Positions 51,964-64,000 are shown, counted from the stretch's first letter. The stretch is 64,000 bases of DNA from Toxonevra muliebris (GCA_963691655.1 OY829328.1:87920400-87984399), one strand, 5' to 3'. Program-made: numbers and translations. The notes: generated by a model not told the origin, from the letters alone.

Positions 51964-54619
51964 TTAACTTAATTTTCAAATTTCTCTTTCTGCTGGCTAA
52001 AGTTAAAAAATAAATCTTTCAAAGAGCTGAAGGATAGTTTTAACTCATTTTCCGGTTTAAATTTAGAGACCAAATCAAGTATTGATTATACTTGAAAATT
52101 TCTGAAGTTTTTGGCATCAATTTCCTTAAACAATCTAGTTCCAGGTTTAACTTAGCCTCAAGGTTTATTTAGAAGCTTTCATCGGAAATTCAAGTAGATT
52201 TTAATGTTTAGACGTGAAGAGGACATAAGTTTTTTGTCATGCTCGCAAATTGTAATTGAAAATTTTTATGACCTCAATATAATTAATTTGGTAAATCTAG
52301 CTTCAGGTTTAGCTTAACCTGAAGTTTTTCAAATTTTTTCTTCTATGTATTTTCCAGTATGTTCTCATTAATTTAGAAATTAGAACTACTGCTAATGAAC
52401 ACCATCTTAAGTAATTGGTAGTTGCTTTAGTTAAATATTTTCAGTTTCAGTCACTTAAGTTGGAGTTAATCTAGCTTCCGATTTGCCAATTCTATCATTT
52501 TTTCTGGGATATTCTGCATTTAATTTGAGATTTTAGACACAATTGAGGATTAGCAACACAGCTATAGATGGCTGACGCTAAGTTTAGGTTAACAGAAATC
52601 AATGTAGCCAAAGTCGTAGACTTAACTAGAGCTTAAAGTAAAAACTTAAATGATTTTAATTTAAAACTAGATATTTCTGATTGAAATATCCACAATACCT
52701 TCCGATTAAATTTAATCTAGAATTAAGTTATACTGAAATTTTTAAGACAATCTTTTAAAATTGTTTCTGAAAAGTTTTCTTTAAACAAAACATTGTTTTA
52801 CAAGTGATTAAAATTAACGAAATTACCAACGGAGCAATTGAAGCCAAGTGGAACCACATAAACTCATTCAAAAACACATTTTAATGAACTTTTTAGAATT
52901 AATTTAAAAACACTACAACACAAACTAAAAACTAAAAAAAAAACAAGAACTAATGCCATAAGACATTACCAAATATGAGCAGCCACCAACATAAAGAAAA
53001 AATCACAACAAAAATTAGGTGTGTAAAGGTAATGGAATAAGTTGGGGTATTATGGTAAATAAAAATGAAGAAAACTAGAACGACTGCTTTCCACATATTG
53101 TTATGTATAATATAATAAAGTGTGGTAGGGACGGGCCGAGTGCTTTGCCAGTGAAGTGCCACAGTTACTACTTGACTTGACTACATACAACTACCACAAT
53201 TCCCCAAGTTTACTCCTTATTCTCTGGGTTCAACTACAAAGTATGTTAACTTTTCATTACGATGAATACTTTTCTGTATTCTATCTTCTACCGTATGTTA
53301 CTACATATTAAGCTTAATGAGTTTTTTCATTTCACTTTTAGTTTTGTAACTTACTTTTGTCTGACACACACACACACACACACGCACGCAGGGAAATTAA
53401 TGATGACATAGTAGGTGGGAATTTGGAAACTAACTTTTAAGCCTAAATATAATATTCGGTTCTTTTTGTATTCTTCTACATATTTTTACAAATTACTTTC
53501 ATCCTTCAATATCTCTGTGTGGCAACTGTGACACATAAACTTGCAACTTTTAGCTTAATAGTTGAAATAAAAAAGCATTAGATTTCCATATGTCAATGAC
53601 TAAAAAAAAAAATCATTATAATATGAAACAACCATTGTTTCCCCCTTAAACGTGAAATTTTCTCTCACATTACATTACAGCAAACAAAAAAATATATAAT
53701 AAAATAAATTAAAATACGAACTATTAATTACCTTAAAGACACGCCCTCAAGTCGTTGATTTCCAGAGCATTTCGCCAACAACATGTTGTGAAGGCAAAAA
53801 GTTGCTCAAATTTATGTGCGAATTATTTGTTTTTACCATTTTTGTCTTTTTTGTTTTTGCTCTTCAACTGAAATTATGAAAATTCATTTGCTATTCACGG
53901 CTTTGCCAGAAAATTTTCATTTTCAAAAAGGGTTAACCTCAATTCAACAGAACCGTAAAATGTTAAAATGTAACGAAGAAGAAAATAGTATTTCGAAAAT
54001 ACGAAGGAGTGTCAGCGTATAATTATAACACAAACACACAAACTTACATTGTACTTAGTAAATTGTAGATTCGCTCTATTTGTTGTTTTTGTTTACAACA
54101 ATTTTCTGATCTAATTTCCTAACGACGAGTCTCTAGTAATTTTATTGATTTCTGTATTGAAAAGATGCAAAATGTTAAAAATTTACGTCAGCGATAATTT
54201 TCTTAAGGTAAATTATAATTATTTATTGGGTGGGGCCTTGATTATTTATTGGGGAACGCACAAACAATAAAAACATTTATTTTAATTGTTTTATTCTTTG
54301 TTTGCATATGGAATTATATGATGTAATTTAATTAAATTCTCAATTGGGAATCACATTATTACCATCGAAAATGGTTAGAAGACATTTTAAAGTGTTTTTA
54401 ATGATATTTTCGATTATTTGGCTATGCTATGTGTCGTTTATGCGACAAAAAGCACGTAGTTTTTATTTCCGTAGTCGAGTGAATAGACTTCTAAAAATAT
54501 TTGGACATATTTGCTTCTTTAGTCGAAAATTGAGCCACACTGTTAACCGTCATGCTACGGATCTTCAAAATATATCCAAACTAAATTAAATCATTTGGCC
54601 TGAGCTAAGTTTTATTTAA

Positions 54620-55129
54620 CCCTTTGACACCCGAATTTTAATGGGGCCTAATAGAAAGATATTGTTTTAAAATTATGGTTACTTAGGTCTTCCACAATCA
54701 TGACACCAAATTTCATACTTCTACATTGATTTATTTGCCCTTTATGACAGGTTAAAAAAACATAGCTATGGAGCTGTAGACAACTGGCTTCTCCAATTTT
54801 TTTATTTTAATATTCTCTTATCTTGTATAAACATATTTTATAAAGACAATTTCCCCTTAGTAATAACTAAACGCATTACTTTTCAGAAAATAATGCAAAA
54901 GATTTTACTAAAAATTTTTGCATTTAGGTTTTTTGCTGAATTTCAAAAACACAGAACATTAAAAAGAAAAAAATTACTTAAGCAAGAAATTTCAAATGTT
55001 CGGCAATCAGAAAACGTGAAGAATACCTAACACCGAATACAAAAGCGTTAATAGTAAAATAAGTTAAACACCTTATTTATACCACATAAAAGTGAATGTT
55101 GCATATACGCAACATTGGGCGTAAAAGTG
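54620..55129. mobile_element. Second TTAA-flanked MITE, piggyBac-like, 510 bp
   Basis: The left end CCCTTTGACACCC and the reverse complement of the right end, CACTTTTACGCCC, match at 10 of 13 positions. TTAA lies outside both ends (54616-54619 and 55130-55133). A CCCTTT-type terminus is common among piggyBac-like MITEs. The sequence is unrelated to the element at 51389. Confidence 0.7.
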
Positions 55130-55325
55130 TTAATGGTTAAACCTTAAACAATCGATTCATTCTTACTACTCAGTCTTGCAACAAACTATTTCGCAAAGTT
55201 CATTATAGAATACATTTCTTTTTTTTTTTTTGGTTCCGGGTAAATTCCTTTCTACTCCAGTTCATCTTTCATCACATCACAGTTCATTGCAATCCAGGTC
55301 TTCCCATTTAAAGAATAAGCGTATA

Positions 55326-55874
55326 CAGTGTGGTCCAGTTTAGGTATACATAACTTTAAGGCGTAATTCTGTGATTAATTTTGAGAAGATAATTATTCTG
55401 CACATAGGGTATATTTTCCACACCCACTGTGACACAGGGTGTTAAAGAAACAATTTTGTAGCTGTCCGGATTGAGTATGAATAATATCTATATTCTCCCT
55501 TCTCTCTCTCCTGAACTTCTAAGTTTCATCAGTGAAACAAAGAAGTTCGAAGTTGAGAGACCCTAGACCTTTCTTTTTCCCATTTATCTCCGCACATATC
55601 TTTCCTGTATTTCTACTCCCTTCTACTGGCTCTATCTTGAGTATAGTACAATGGTGTTCGAGACTGAGTGCTTTGGTTTAGTCCAGCCCACCTTCAACTC
55701 TAAACTCTATCATAATTTTTATATAGAAAATAAATATGCCGATATTTTGGTATTACATCAATATCCGTTTTGAATTAGAAGCATTTGCCAGTCAAAATCC
55801 AAAAATATTTTTTTTTTTTTGATTTTTTTTTATTGCAAAAAGTTGCGTGATACCAATTTATCGAACCACCTTGT
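55326..55874. mobile_element. Possible mariner-like fossil with worn inverted ends
   Basis: The left end CAGTGTGGTCCAGTTTAGGT and the reverse complement of the right end, CAAGGTGGTTCGATAAATTG, align with gaps. GGTATAC..AACTTT and GGTATCAC..AACTTT follow inside. TA stands outside both ends. No transposase was seen. Confidence 0.4.
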
Positions 55875-58800
55875 ATCTCTTTGATTCTCTTTCTTTTGAG
55901 TAAAAAGAACTTAAAGTTTCATTGGCATTTATGTTTGAAAATCATTAAATATATTGTCAATGACAATTTCAATGGATTTTCAGTTGAGTGGATAAATGTT
56001 TCTGAAATCTACTTATCAAAATCCTAGTTTAATTGTGTAATACACAAATCAACAGCAAGTATGTATGAATGGATGCCAAGGTTATAGATTCATATGTATG
56101 TAAATTTTGAAAACTGTTTTACGCCTAACAGCTTCATACATATCTAAATAGGTCAAACATTTTGTAAAACAAAAGAAGAGCAAAAATAAGAAACCACTCA
56201 TTCCATTCATGAATTTTTGAACATATGGCGAAGATTGGTGGAATGGCAATCCATTCAAGCAATTAATTTCTAACAACGTTTTCTGCATCATTGCAGCTCG
56301 TGATGATACGCATATTTTAGAAATATAGTATCCGCTTGTTTGCTGCGAACACCACGCAGTTACCTAAAAAACAAGAAGAGTTTATGGCTCCCGACACTAA
56401 AAATAAACATGACCTTTATAAAATCATAAATAATTACAATATTTTTCAATCAGATTCAATATATTGAAAGAGATGACCTAAATATTATGGAACACAAACA
56501 CACGCTGTCCGCTTGCATATTGAAAAAAAAAATTCTTTTGTTTTTATCAAAAAACAAAAAATAATAATATTGAAATGCATGTTTCATATTTCACAGTCTT
56601 ACAAAATATTTTTTTTATTTTTTTCATGATTTTGAAATTGTTCAAAAACCACAAACATTTTTTTCATTCATTATGAAAGTTTTTTGTTTCTTTCTTTTGT
56701 GGTTTGTGTGTAGTAAAACTTAATCATTGCATACACAACATTTCTATAATTTTTCTATACATTTTTTTCTTTCTAGTGGCAAGTTTTTTTTTTTTTATTT
56801 AGCTAGCTACTAACTAAACTGAAACTAAGTAGCTAAATTATATAAATTCCTACTTTTTTATACATTTTTTTGTTGTTGTAATTTTATTTTATTTTATTTA
56901 CTTTTTATTTTATTTATTTTTTTTTTTTTTTTGCTGGCTATGAAATAGCAAACACTTGAAGTGCTTCCGGTCTGAAGTTTCATTTGGAATTGTGTACCAA
57001 CCAGAGCAGTAATCATTGCGTACTTTAGTGTGCTTATTTTTTTCTTTCTTTCTTTCCTTGCACATTCATTGTGTTATCGTAATTTTTTGCATTTTTTCTT
57101 TCTACTATAACTATGTAGTATGTAATTTTGTTCTGATTCTATTCGTTTTTTGTTTGCGCTTTTTGCACGCATTTTTTACTTTATGCATTATATCTTCATG
57201 GATACGTCATTCATGTTTGCTGAGGCTAAACTTGTGTAGTCTAGTGTTTGAGATTGTTATTTAAACTGATCATTCATATCATAGATTTAGTATCTCAAGT
57301 TCTTAATTCTCAGCTATTAATATACCTTCTAAATCCTTTTGACTTGTTCTGGAACTTGTTCTGATTTATCAGATAAATTAATTTTGAAATTTTTATTAAA
57401 TTTTCTCTTAAATTGTAAAAGTGGAACTCGCACTTCGATTTGGTATTTAAAGTTTAAACTTCATAGATTTACTTCAACGTAGACAATAAGCGACTTGCCT
57501 TCAATAACTAATATTTTGTTAGTTCAACTTTTTCTGTGGGCGTAGAAAGTTTCTTCTTCGAGAGTTTTTCAAAATTCTAGAACTTTTCTCTCAAGCCTAG
57601 TTCGGTTTGCCTAATCTGGCAAATATTTCATTAAATATTTTTAATCTAAGGACTACAAATTATTATTTTAACCTCTATTTTCTACTGCTCTATATCTTTC
57701 TTTGAAAGTAAGAAGTTTTTTCAGGGTCAGCTCTTTAAAACTAACCAAACTGAAATTTCATATTGTTAGCAGTTTAAAATTGACCTACTATCTATATAAT
57801 GTTTGTCTTCCTGAACTTGTATTCTAGAAATAAATGTTTCTCATGTTAATATTATTATTTATTTTTACACTTTTATTCATTTCATTCACAGTTGACTTTT
57901 TCTTTCGTCGCAGAGGAAGTTATGAAAACAAATCAACACAAAAAAAAATGTAAAGACCTTCCAAGAATTCGTCTTAAGTGGTTTTTGATATTGATTGCAC
58001 ACATTATAAGAGCATATAAATATTTAGCAGCTGTGTTTACATTATGTTGTTGAATCAACAAACTTTCGAAGAATTTAAATTTTGTGAATAATTTGCAAAT
58101 TTTGTTATCGTAAACTTAAAGTGTTCAAAAACAAATTTCATATCCAAAAAAAAAAAAGTACGGTGTAGTAGCTAAATATTGGTTCCAATATTAACTAACA
58201 TTAAAATTTTTATATTATGAATATGATATCTAAATGTAAATTTTTCACAATCAGTATGACTTGATTCATGTCTCATTAGTTTGAATAATATTTAAACGAA
58301 AAGTTCCGTCCATGGACTGTTGTGCTATTAACTTTTTTTTGTCAAAATAACAAATCATAATTATAAAAATTGAACACTTATATTTCATAGTCTTTGAAAA
58401 TAATAAAAGATAAAACACAATCTTAAAAATGGCTCCAAAACATATTTCAGTGTAATACTCAAAAAACATACCCACTTTCTCATGTACTTTATAGTATAGC
58501 AATCCATAATGTATAGAGCAGTTGTGTTAGTTAGTTTCATGGGTTACATTTACAGATATTAACTGCTTATATAGGGCGTTGAAAATAGAATCATTATAAA
58601 GATCGCTGTTGAGGAATCGTAGCGGATTCCAAAATGGCCGTCTGATCCGTCTGCCTATTGTTACTGAAGCAAAAACAAATACTTGTTTAACTCTCATCGG
58701 TCCCCTGTATCCAATATGTTACAATTTCAATATAATCAATCAAATATCTTCTATAGTTATTATCCGATTCAAATAAAAAGAGGGCTCTTGCAGTTAATTT

Positions 58801-58919
58801 TGACTAGGAATATAACGCCATATAAAACAAGTAGTTGTAATATATGTGCGACACTGTACAAAAAAAGTTACAAATCGGTCCCTGTGTATCCAATATGATA
58901 CATATATGCATATTTATTT

Positions 58920-59425
58920 AAATCGTCAAAAAAGTAATTTTTCATCAGCATCAGATGATGAAGATTTCGATTTTAATCTAAATACAAGCAGTTTAGAAGA
59001 AGAAAGCATGAGAAAGACAAGTGGCATTGAAAATTTATAGCAAAATATCCGAGTTGAAATGGCTGCTGACCCAAGCACTGCGTATTTATCGAAGGATAAA
59101 ACAATTCAATATTTATATGAGCCAATCGATGTAAATGTACAAGTTTCATATAGAAATAGTGCTGATATTGTCTCAGGCATGTATTTTGATCTATTTCTTT
59201 CCTCTATTATATGCAATACATATAAAAATATGCGGTGCTTGAAATGGTTTGCTGGAATGTGCCTTATTTATACATTTGTAGGTCCAAGAATAAACGCCTA
59301 CTCTAACATCGACACCTGTGATTCTTTCTGCATTCTTATTGTAACGTAGTTATGGGACGATGAGAATGGTACAATGTCTCTCAAGAAATTCAAATTGATC
59401 CGCAATTGCATTCGATTCGATGGTG
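58920..59425 (+). pseudogene. Broken piggyBac transposase remnant
   Basis: Plus-strand peptide pieces: an acidic N-terminal part (SSASDDEDFDFNLNTSSLEE) ending at a stop at 59038-59040, a middle piece from 59059 to a stop at 59347-59349 (KCLKWFAGMCLIYTF region), then LWDDENG and MSLKKFKLIRNCIRFD just after it. The last matches the conserved piggyBac transposase stretch that precedes the first catalytic Asp. Stops and the loss of the catalytic core mean no active enzyme. Confidence 0.75.
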
Positions 59426-59574
59426 AAACCAATAATTGAAAGTCATTCTAAAATGTCTACATCATCGCGCGCTCGAAAAACTGTTGAAAATATAAGGCTG
59501 GGTCCGAATCTTAATCTACAGCATTTGGAACCAAGACGAAAAACAGGTCGTTGTTTCATGTTTCATATGTACAT

Positions 59575-59884
59575 GACGACCTAGATAGTGCAGTGGTAGT
59601 GGACTAGACTTTCATCCGGGAGGTTAGGGTTCGGTTCCCGTCTTCGACTGTTGGTTAATTCTTATAACCTTCTTATATTCTCTATCAATATGAAGTGTAT
59701 AAGAATTATAAGAAAGTGTACAAGTTTGCATCTGGGTAGGAAATGGCAAGGCAAAACCACCAATGTGATAAAAAATTGCCACACCGCCGTTCGGAATCAG
59801 CATTAAACTCTAGGTCCAACTATGTGGTATCACAATCGGCCGTTCAGGCCTAAGCGTGTCTCTAGATAGCCATCCCAACCCACC
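59575..59884 (+). mobile_element. tRNA-derived SINE with exact 11-bp target duplication
   Basis: The head has an A box (TAGTGCAGTGG, near 59586) and a B box (GGTTCGGTTCCC, near 59628), as in tRNA genes, followed by a body shared with the copy at 24600-24850. CATATGTACAT occurs directly on both sides (59564-59574 and 59885-59895). It sits inside the piggyBac fossil and is therefore younger than it. Confidence 0.9.
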
Positions 59885-60229
59885 CATATGTACATATAAA
59901 AACTATCAAAATATACACTCAGATCGCGGCATCCACATAATCGAAATAATATGCTAAAACACTTCACTATTCATTTTTCATTTATTTTCATTATAATTTG
60001 TCATTAAAAAAACATTAAAAATGTGAATTAATCTTGAATAATAAACATAATTACTATGCAAATAGTTCTACACACTATATGTGTTGATGTAATCCATTTT
60101 TATTAATTGCATCATATATGATACACTAGGGACCAATTAAGGATGAGGGTTAAATATCACTCAAACTAATATTAAATATTTTTATTTTCCTTTCAAAGTT
60201 TGATGGACTGGAAACATTCTATTACATAT

Positions 60230-60940
60230 AACTGATGTTACTTTGTCTGCTTCCTATGCTGATGTTGCCGCTGCTCGTCCTTCACTTTCTAATTCTGTTA
60301 TAATGCCTGACATTGAACACTCAAGTGTTCCTGATGCTTGGTCTGACGCTGTCTCCTCGCCTGTTCCTTCACCCGGCGATTAAGTACTACCCTCGTTCAA
60401 CCTGTCAGTGGTTTCACCAAGAAAATCTATTTTTGTTTCGAGACTAACCGGAGTGACTTCTGAAGCTGATGTTACCGCCTACATCAACTGCAAACTTGGT
60501 GCATCTGCGACTGACTTAAAATGTTTCAAACTTTCTGCGAAATTTGAGTGTGAAATTGTCTCATTTGAAATCATTCCTCCTGCATCTTTGTTTAACCATA
60601 TTGCGTCGCAGAATTTGTGGCCAGACCAAATTTTGGTCCATGAATTTTTACCTCGCAAAAAGGGTATATCTTTACCGATTTCATCACGTACCATCTAAAA
60701 ACCTAAGGCTATTTAAATTATTTTATTTTGCCCGATATGAAACAAATTACGACTTAAATGCACCCATTGCTGGAATTGAATTTAACTGTATCTCAAATTC
60801 TTCTGACATTGATTTTTCTTTGTCTAAGCATATTTTTGGTTGAATTTTTATTATTTGTTATGCAAATCTTAAGCTCTTCTAACTAGTCTGTAAGAACATT
60901 GTATTCATAGACTGAGTAAATAAGTAAATAAATATTATGT
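60230..60940 (+). mobile_element. Truncated non-LTR retrotransposon (ORF1 remnant plus 3' tail)
   Basis: The peptide from about 60250 to 60700 includes RKSIFVSRLTGVTSEADVTA, then KCFKLSAKFE and WPDQILVHEF, a pattern common in ORF1-type proteins of insect CR1/Jockey-like elements. One in-frame TAA at 60381-60383 breaks it. ORF2 (endonuclease and reverse transcriptase) is absent. The sequence passes to a typical tail ending GAGTAAATAAGTAAATAAAT near 60938. The 5' boundary is not resolved. Confidence 0.6.
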
Positions 60941-61246
60941 GTGCCAATAGTTGGAGGTATACCTTATAAAAAAGTTTTGTGTGTCATATTACTTACCATT
61001 TGCTGTAGAATTTGATATCGCCTGGTTATATGAAATGCTTACTATTTTTATATCTCGCAATTCTGCAACGACATAAATGAACTCAACTTAACATGAACAT
61101 TATGTGATCTAAAACTTTAAACATGAAACGGCGTCAAAAAAAGTATGAGCAGTCATCACTAAAATCTGAAATTATTGACATTGATTTTTCATTTTCATTG
61201 AAAAGAAAATGTCATTATTGTTAAAAAAATGCATTAGTATCAACAA

Positions 61247-61504
61247 ATCTGTGGTCAAAAGCAGTAAACGCTTAAGTCTCAACTAAAAAACTCATTTCGA
61301 GTAAACACGGTTTGAAGTTAATGTGATTGGTTGCCACTCTATGCAAGCGAATACATTTCTTTTTTTATAACTTTGGTTTTAAAAAACATAGAATTTCGGG
61401 GATTTCACGTGCATATGCATTAGAATAAGAAGAATACGAAAGTATTTATAACTTAATTCTGTCTTAAGTCGACTTAGACGTTTATTGCTTTTGACCACAG
61501 AAAT
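61247..61504. mobile_element. MITE with ~25-bp inverted ends
   Basis: The left end TCTGTGGTCAAAAGCAGTAA and the reverse complement of the right end, TCTGTGGTCAAAAGCAATAA, differ at one base in 20. The match continues (ACGCTTAAGTC against ACGTCTAAGTC). It is about 258 bp with no coding capacity. The CTGTGGTCAAAA start resembles Tc1/mariner ends, but no TA duplication is evident. Confidence 0.75.
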
Positions 61505-61514
61505 CGTCATTGGA

Positions 61515-61661
61515 ATTGCAAATTTTAATGCTAATATTAGTTTAATTTCATTATCATTGAAAATTCGAATGTTAATGCTGTTTCAGTTTCACTGTCATTG
61601 TAAATTTTAATGCTAATGCTATTTCAATTTCATTATGGTTGAAAATTTGAATGCTGATTTT
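61515..61661. repeat. 41-bp minisatellite, about 3.6 units
   Basis: Units at 61515-61555, 61556-61596 and 61597-61637, each exactly 41 bp, plus a partial fourth. Each starts ATTGNAAATT and contains AATGCTAAT, TTTCA and CATTAT. It directly follows the MITE at 61247-61504. Confidence 0.85.
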
Positions 61662-64000
61662 TATAATAATTTGAAAAAAAAATATATTCACTTTTTTACA
61701 GTGGACCTAAATATAGTCAAAGACATTCAAACATTTCTGCTAGAAGGAGTCTATTTGCTATTTTTCTGAAATTCACAATATTTCTCAACCAACTTTGTTA
61801 CCATCTGCAAAAAAACTTTAAAATTTCCATTTCATTAGTGCAATACCTACTAAATTTTGGTTCGGCAATTTAATAATTAAAAACATTTTAAGTTTCATTA
61901 TTTTTATTATTATTTTTTGACTCAACCATAAAGCATGTAACTACCAACAAAACACACAACATTCGTCACACCTGGATTGCGATTTTATTCCTCATACTTT
62001 TCAAAGGTTTTTTTTTCATATTTACTAAGTATGAAAACTACAAGTTACTCATACTTAAATTCATGCATATGAGTTGCTTGCTTCCTAAAACTCCTCAACT
62101 TTTCTTTTACTGCCACAATTTCATTTGGTTTTTAAACGTGTATATTTTTCGTTGATTTTAATTTATCTTGTTGCCACTTCTTGTGGTAATTTTCTTGTAT
62201 TTAAAGAGTTAAAATACAAATACAAAAACAAAAGAAATATTACCAGCCAGGCAAACAGTCAAGAAACAAATCAACGAGCGAGCTACAAAAAGCTGACTGC
62301 CTTAGGCAATTGGTTACGAGGTACCTTGCCTAGTAAGTATCGTAGTAAGCAGTTGTAGTAGTAAGAAGAAGAAGAAAAAGAAGAAGCATTGTAGTAGCTG
62401 GAAAAAATGCCAGACGAGTTTCTACCATTTCGGAACAATGACTTTTTTTTACAACGGCAAGACAAGAAGAGAACAAAGAACTGGTTTCCCTACTATATAC
62501 TCTCTTATAAACGTATTCAGTTAACAACTTTGATTTTTGCAGCAATACAAATACAAGTGAAAATTACTTTACACATTTTGCTGAAGTAGTAAGTTACATT
62601 TAGGTTTCGTTTGCGCTATTAAAAAAAAAAAAGAAAAAAGAGTTTGCAAAAAAGACCTAAGAATGAGAATACAACAAAAAAAGTTGAAAAACGAACCAAC
62701 AGAAAAAGGTGACGACCATTTAAATTTACTATGCCCCAAAGTGTGGATTGAAAATTTAAATTATCATCACAGAGTTCTGAGGATAGAATTAAGGTTAAAC
62801 TTTAATGACTTTGCATATTGACAAAAAAAAAATGAAATTGCCATTTGTGCTTGTGTTGGTCATTACCCTGTGCCTGCTGGGCAGGATTAAAACTAGTGAG
62901 ACTAACATATATGCCAAGGAGTCTTAGAGTTTTTATGTATGTTATTTGCATATGGGCACTGCAAGCGTATAAAACGATTTTTTTTACTTACTCTGGGTTA
63001 CCCATTTTGGTGTTAATATGAAAATAATATTTTTAGAGCTAGGAGGGAATGTGGGAAGCTTTCTTGATACAAATCATAATCAAAAATTAAACCTACAAGA
63101 TCCCTAATAGTTTCTTTGCTTTCTTTGCAGAGCTAACAAAGTTTTTTTTTGGTATATGAATAGGGTTGGTTTATACTTAAACAGTAGAAAACGATATGAC
63201 TGAAACGGGAACGAGTAGACAAAAGTATTCGTTATTCACATATATCAATGAATACTCGTCGACATGCTCATTCTATTGATAACGAGTGCGACTGAGCTAG
63301 TTAACGATTTCGCTTAAGTCGTGCCGGCTAGTTTGCATCTTTCATCGTTCATTGAGATTTAGATGGTGTAGTGTCGTGCCGGTTAAATGAAAAACAACCT
63401 TAAGTTTAAATAAAATTTACGGCATATTTTAGATCTTGCATGACTTGAACATTTATAATGTTTTCTTTATCTCAATGTCGTTCAATTTATAAAATATTAA
63501 AATTTTAAAACACTTTTCCTTTTTTTTTTATGAAAAAAGAATAAAATATAAAAAACTCAATCACACTTTAAATGTATTTTGAAAAATCGGATTATTACGA
63601 ATACTTTTATGAAAACATCATCATAAAGTAAAACTTTTTATGTTGAACATAAAAATGCAATGAAATTGGAAGTTCAGAAAAACTGAAGTATGCAAAAACT
63701 AAAAAAAAAATAAATAAATAAATAAAAATAAAGTCATCATATTAATGCAGCACTCCTATGAATCAGCGCAGATAAGTATTTTGCTGAATTTTGCAAATAA
63801 AGAAAGAGTGATATAACACCATCGATATGCGAGTCGCCTTGATAAGCAAATGAGTGGAAAAAGTAAAAATAAATAAAAGTATTTATGGTATTCACTGCAA
63901 CACGTAAAACTATTGCGTAAATTTTTCATTTGACGTACCTACGTAAATATTTACTTACCTTGAGGTAGGTGGATATTTTTTAAAAATGATTGAATGGCTC

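Larger units (their letters stand above)
58691..60149 (+). mobile_element. Fossil piggyBac-family transposon
   Basis: TTAA stands at both edges (58687-58690 and 60150-60153). Ends start CTCTCATC and, inverted, CCCTCATC. Next to each end is a subterminal motif GGTCCC..TGTATC, repeated a third time near 58876. Inside are pieces of a transposase and a SINE inserted later at 59575-59884. Without the SINE the remnant is about 1.15 kb, so much of the transposase is deleted. Confidence 0.85.
38074..64000 (+). other. Apparent giant intron (26 kb, continues beyond the window)
   Basis: No exon of a conserved protein was recognised on either strand. The stretch is AT-rich with many T/A tracts and several transposon relics (listed separately). 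Simple repeats include CTGC/CTTGC-type at 38597-38632, (AT)n near 42262, (GAAC)n at 51242-51259 and (CA)n at 53363-53381. The 5' half (38-51 kb) is nearly free of recognisable transposons, which is compatible with regulatory content. Confidence 0.5.

Noticed and set aside
58500..58690. Gene start near GGCCGTCTGATCC at about 58640.
   Set aside because: No open frame or splice donor follows before the piggyBac fossil begins.
59580..59650. tRNA gene (A and B boxes present).
   Set aside because: The head continues into a SINE body and is flanked by target duplications; no proper anticodon arm and acceptor stem were found.
1..64000. CRISPR arrays, operons, ribosome binding sites, replication origins.
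   Set aside because: This is eukaryotic nuclear DNA; no regularly spaced repeat-spacer array or bacterial-type signals are present.

Overview
The window is nuclear DNA from a higher fly (Diptera). It is AT-rich and has short introns with ordinary GT-AG splice sites. Its four complete conserved genes all match animal proteins, and it carries insect-type transposon relics. I favour a tephritid-like fruit fly, but the sequence alone does not prove the genus. From memory, the Drosophila melanogaster orthologues of botv, the ABHD12-like gene and enabled have consecutive CG numbers (CG15110, CG15111, CG15112). The order botv - ANKRD13 - ABHD12-like - long non-coding leader exon therefore suggests that the right-hand 27 kb is the 5' end of enabled (ena). 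That identification is inference, because no ena coding exon lies in the window.

Layout. 0-2.3 kb: a tandem duplication of a small two-exon C2H2 zinc-finger gene (minus strand); the second copy lacks the first finger. 2.3-5.7 kb: no gene seen. 5.7-11.7 kb: a full 16-exon FANCI orthologue (minus; 1,492 residues assembled), with the ubiquitin-acceptor lysine and the SQ cluster in place. 11.7-12.1 kb: a short head-to-head spacer. 12.1-15.3 kb: botv/EXTL3 glycosyltransferase (plus). 15.3-18.4 kb: a convergent spacer with a 1.2-kb unexplained insert bounded by long direct repeats. 18.4-23.7 kb: an ANKRD13-family ubiquitin-binding protein (minus) with two possible last exons. 23.7-32.7 kb: mostly non-coding, with a SINE and a Tc1-like MITE. 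32.7-35.7 kb: an ABHD12-type lipase (plus). 36.9-38.1 kb: a candidate promoter and long leader exon ending in a splice donor. 38.1-64 kb: apparently one very large intron carrying at least six DNA-transposon relics, a decayed piggyBac with a SINE inserted inside it, a truncated LINE and a minisatellite.

I rebuilt the four conserved genes exon by exon. All exon phases add up, and none shows a frameshift or stop, so they look functional. They do not form a pathway: FANCI is DNA crosslink repair, Botv is heparan-sulfate chain initiation, ANKRD13 is ubiquitin-dependent endocytic sorting and ABHD12 is lysophospholipid hydrolysis. I found no clear new biological system. The items most worth a second look are the alternative UIM-less end of ANKRD13, the 1.2-kb insert with decayed coding-like DNA, two stop-free introns of length divisible by three, and the cluster of TTAA-targeted elements in the large intron.
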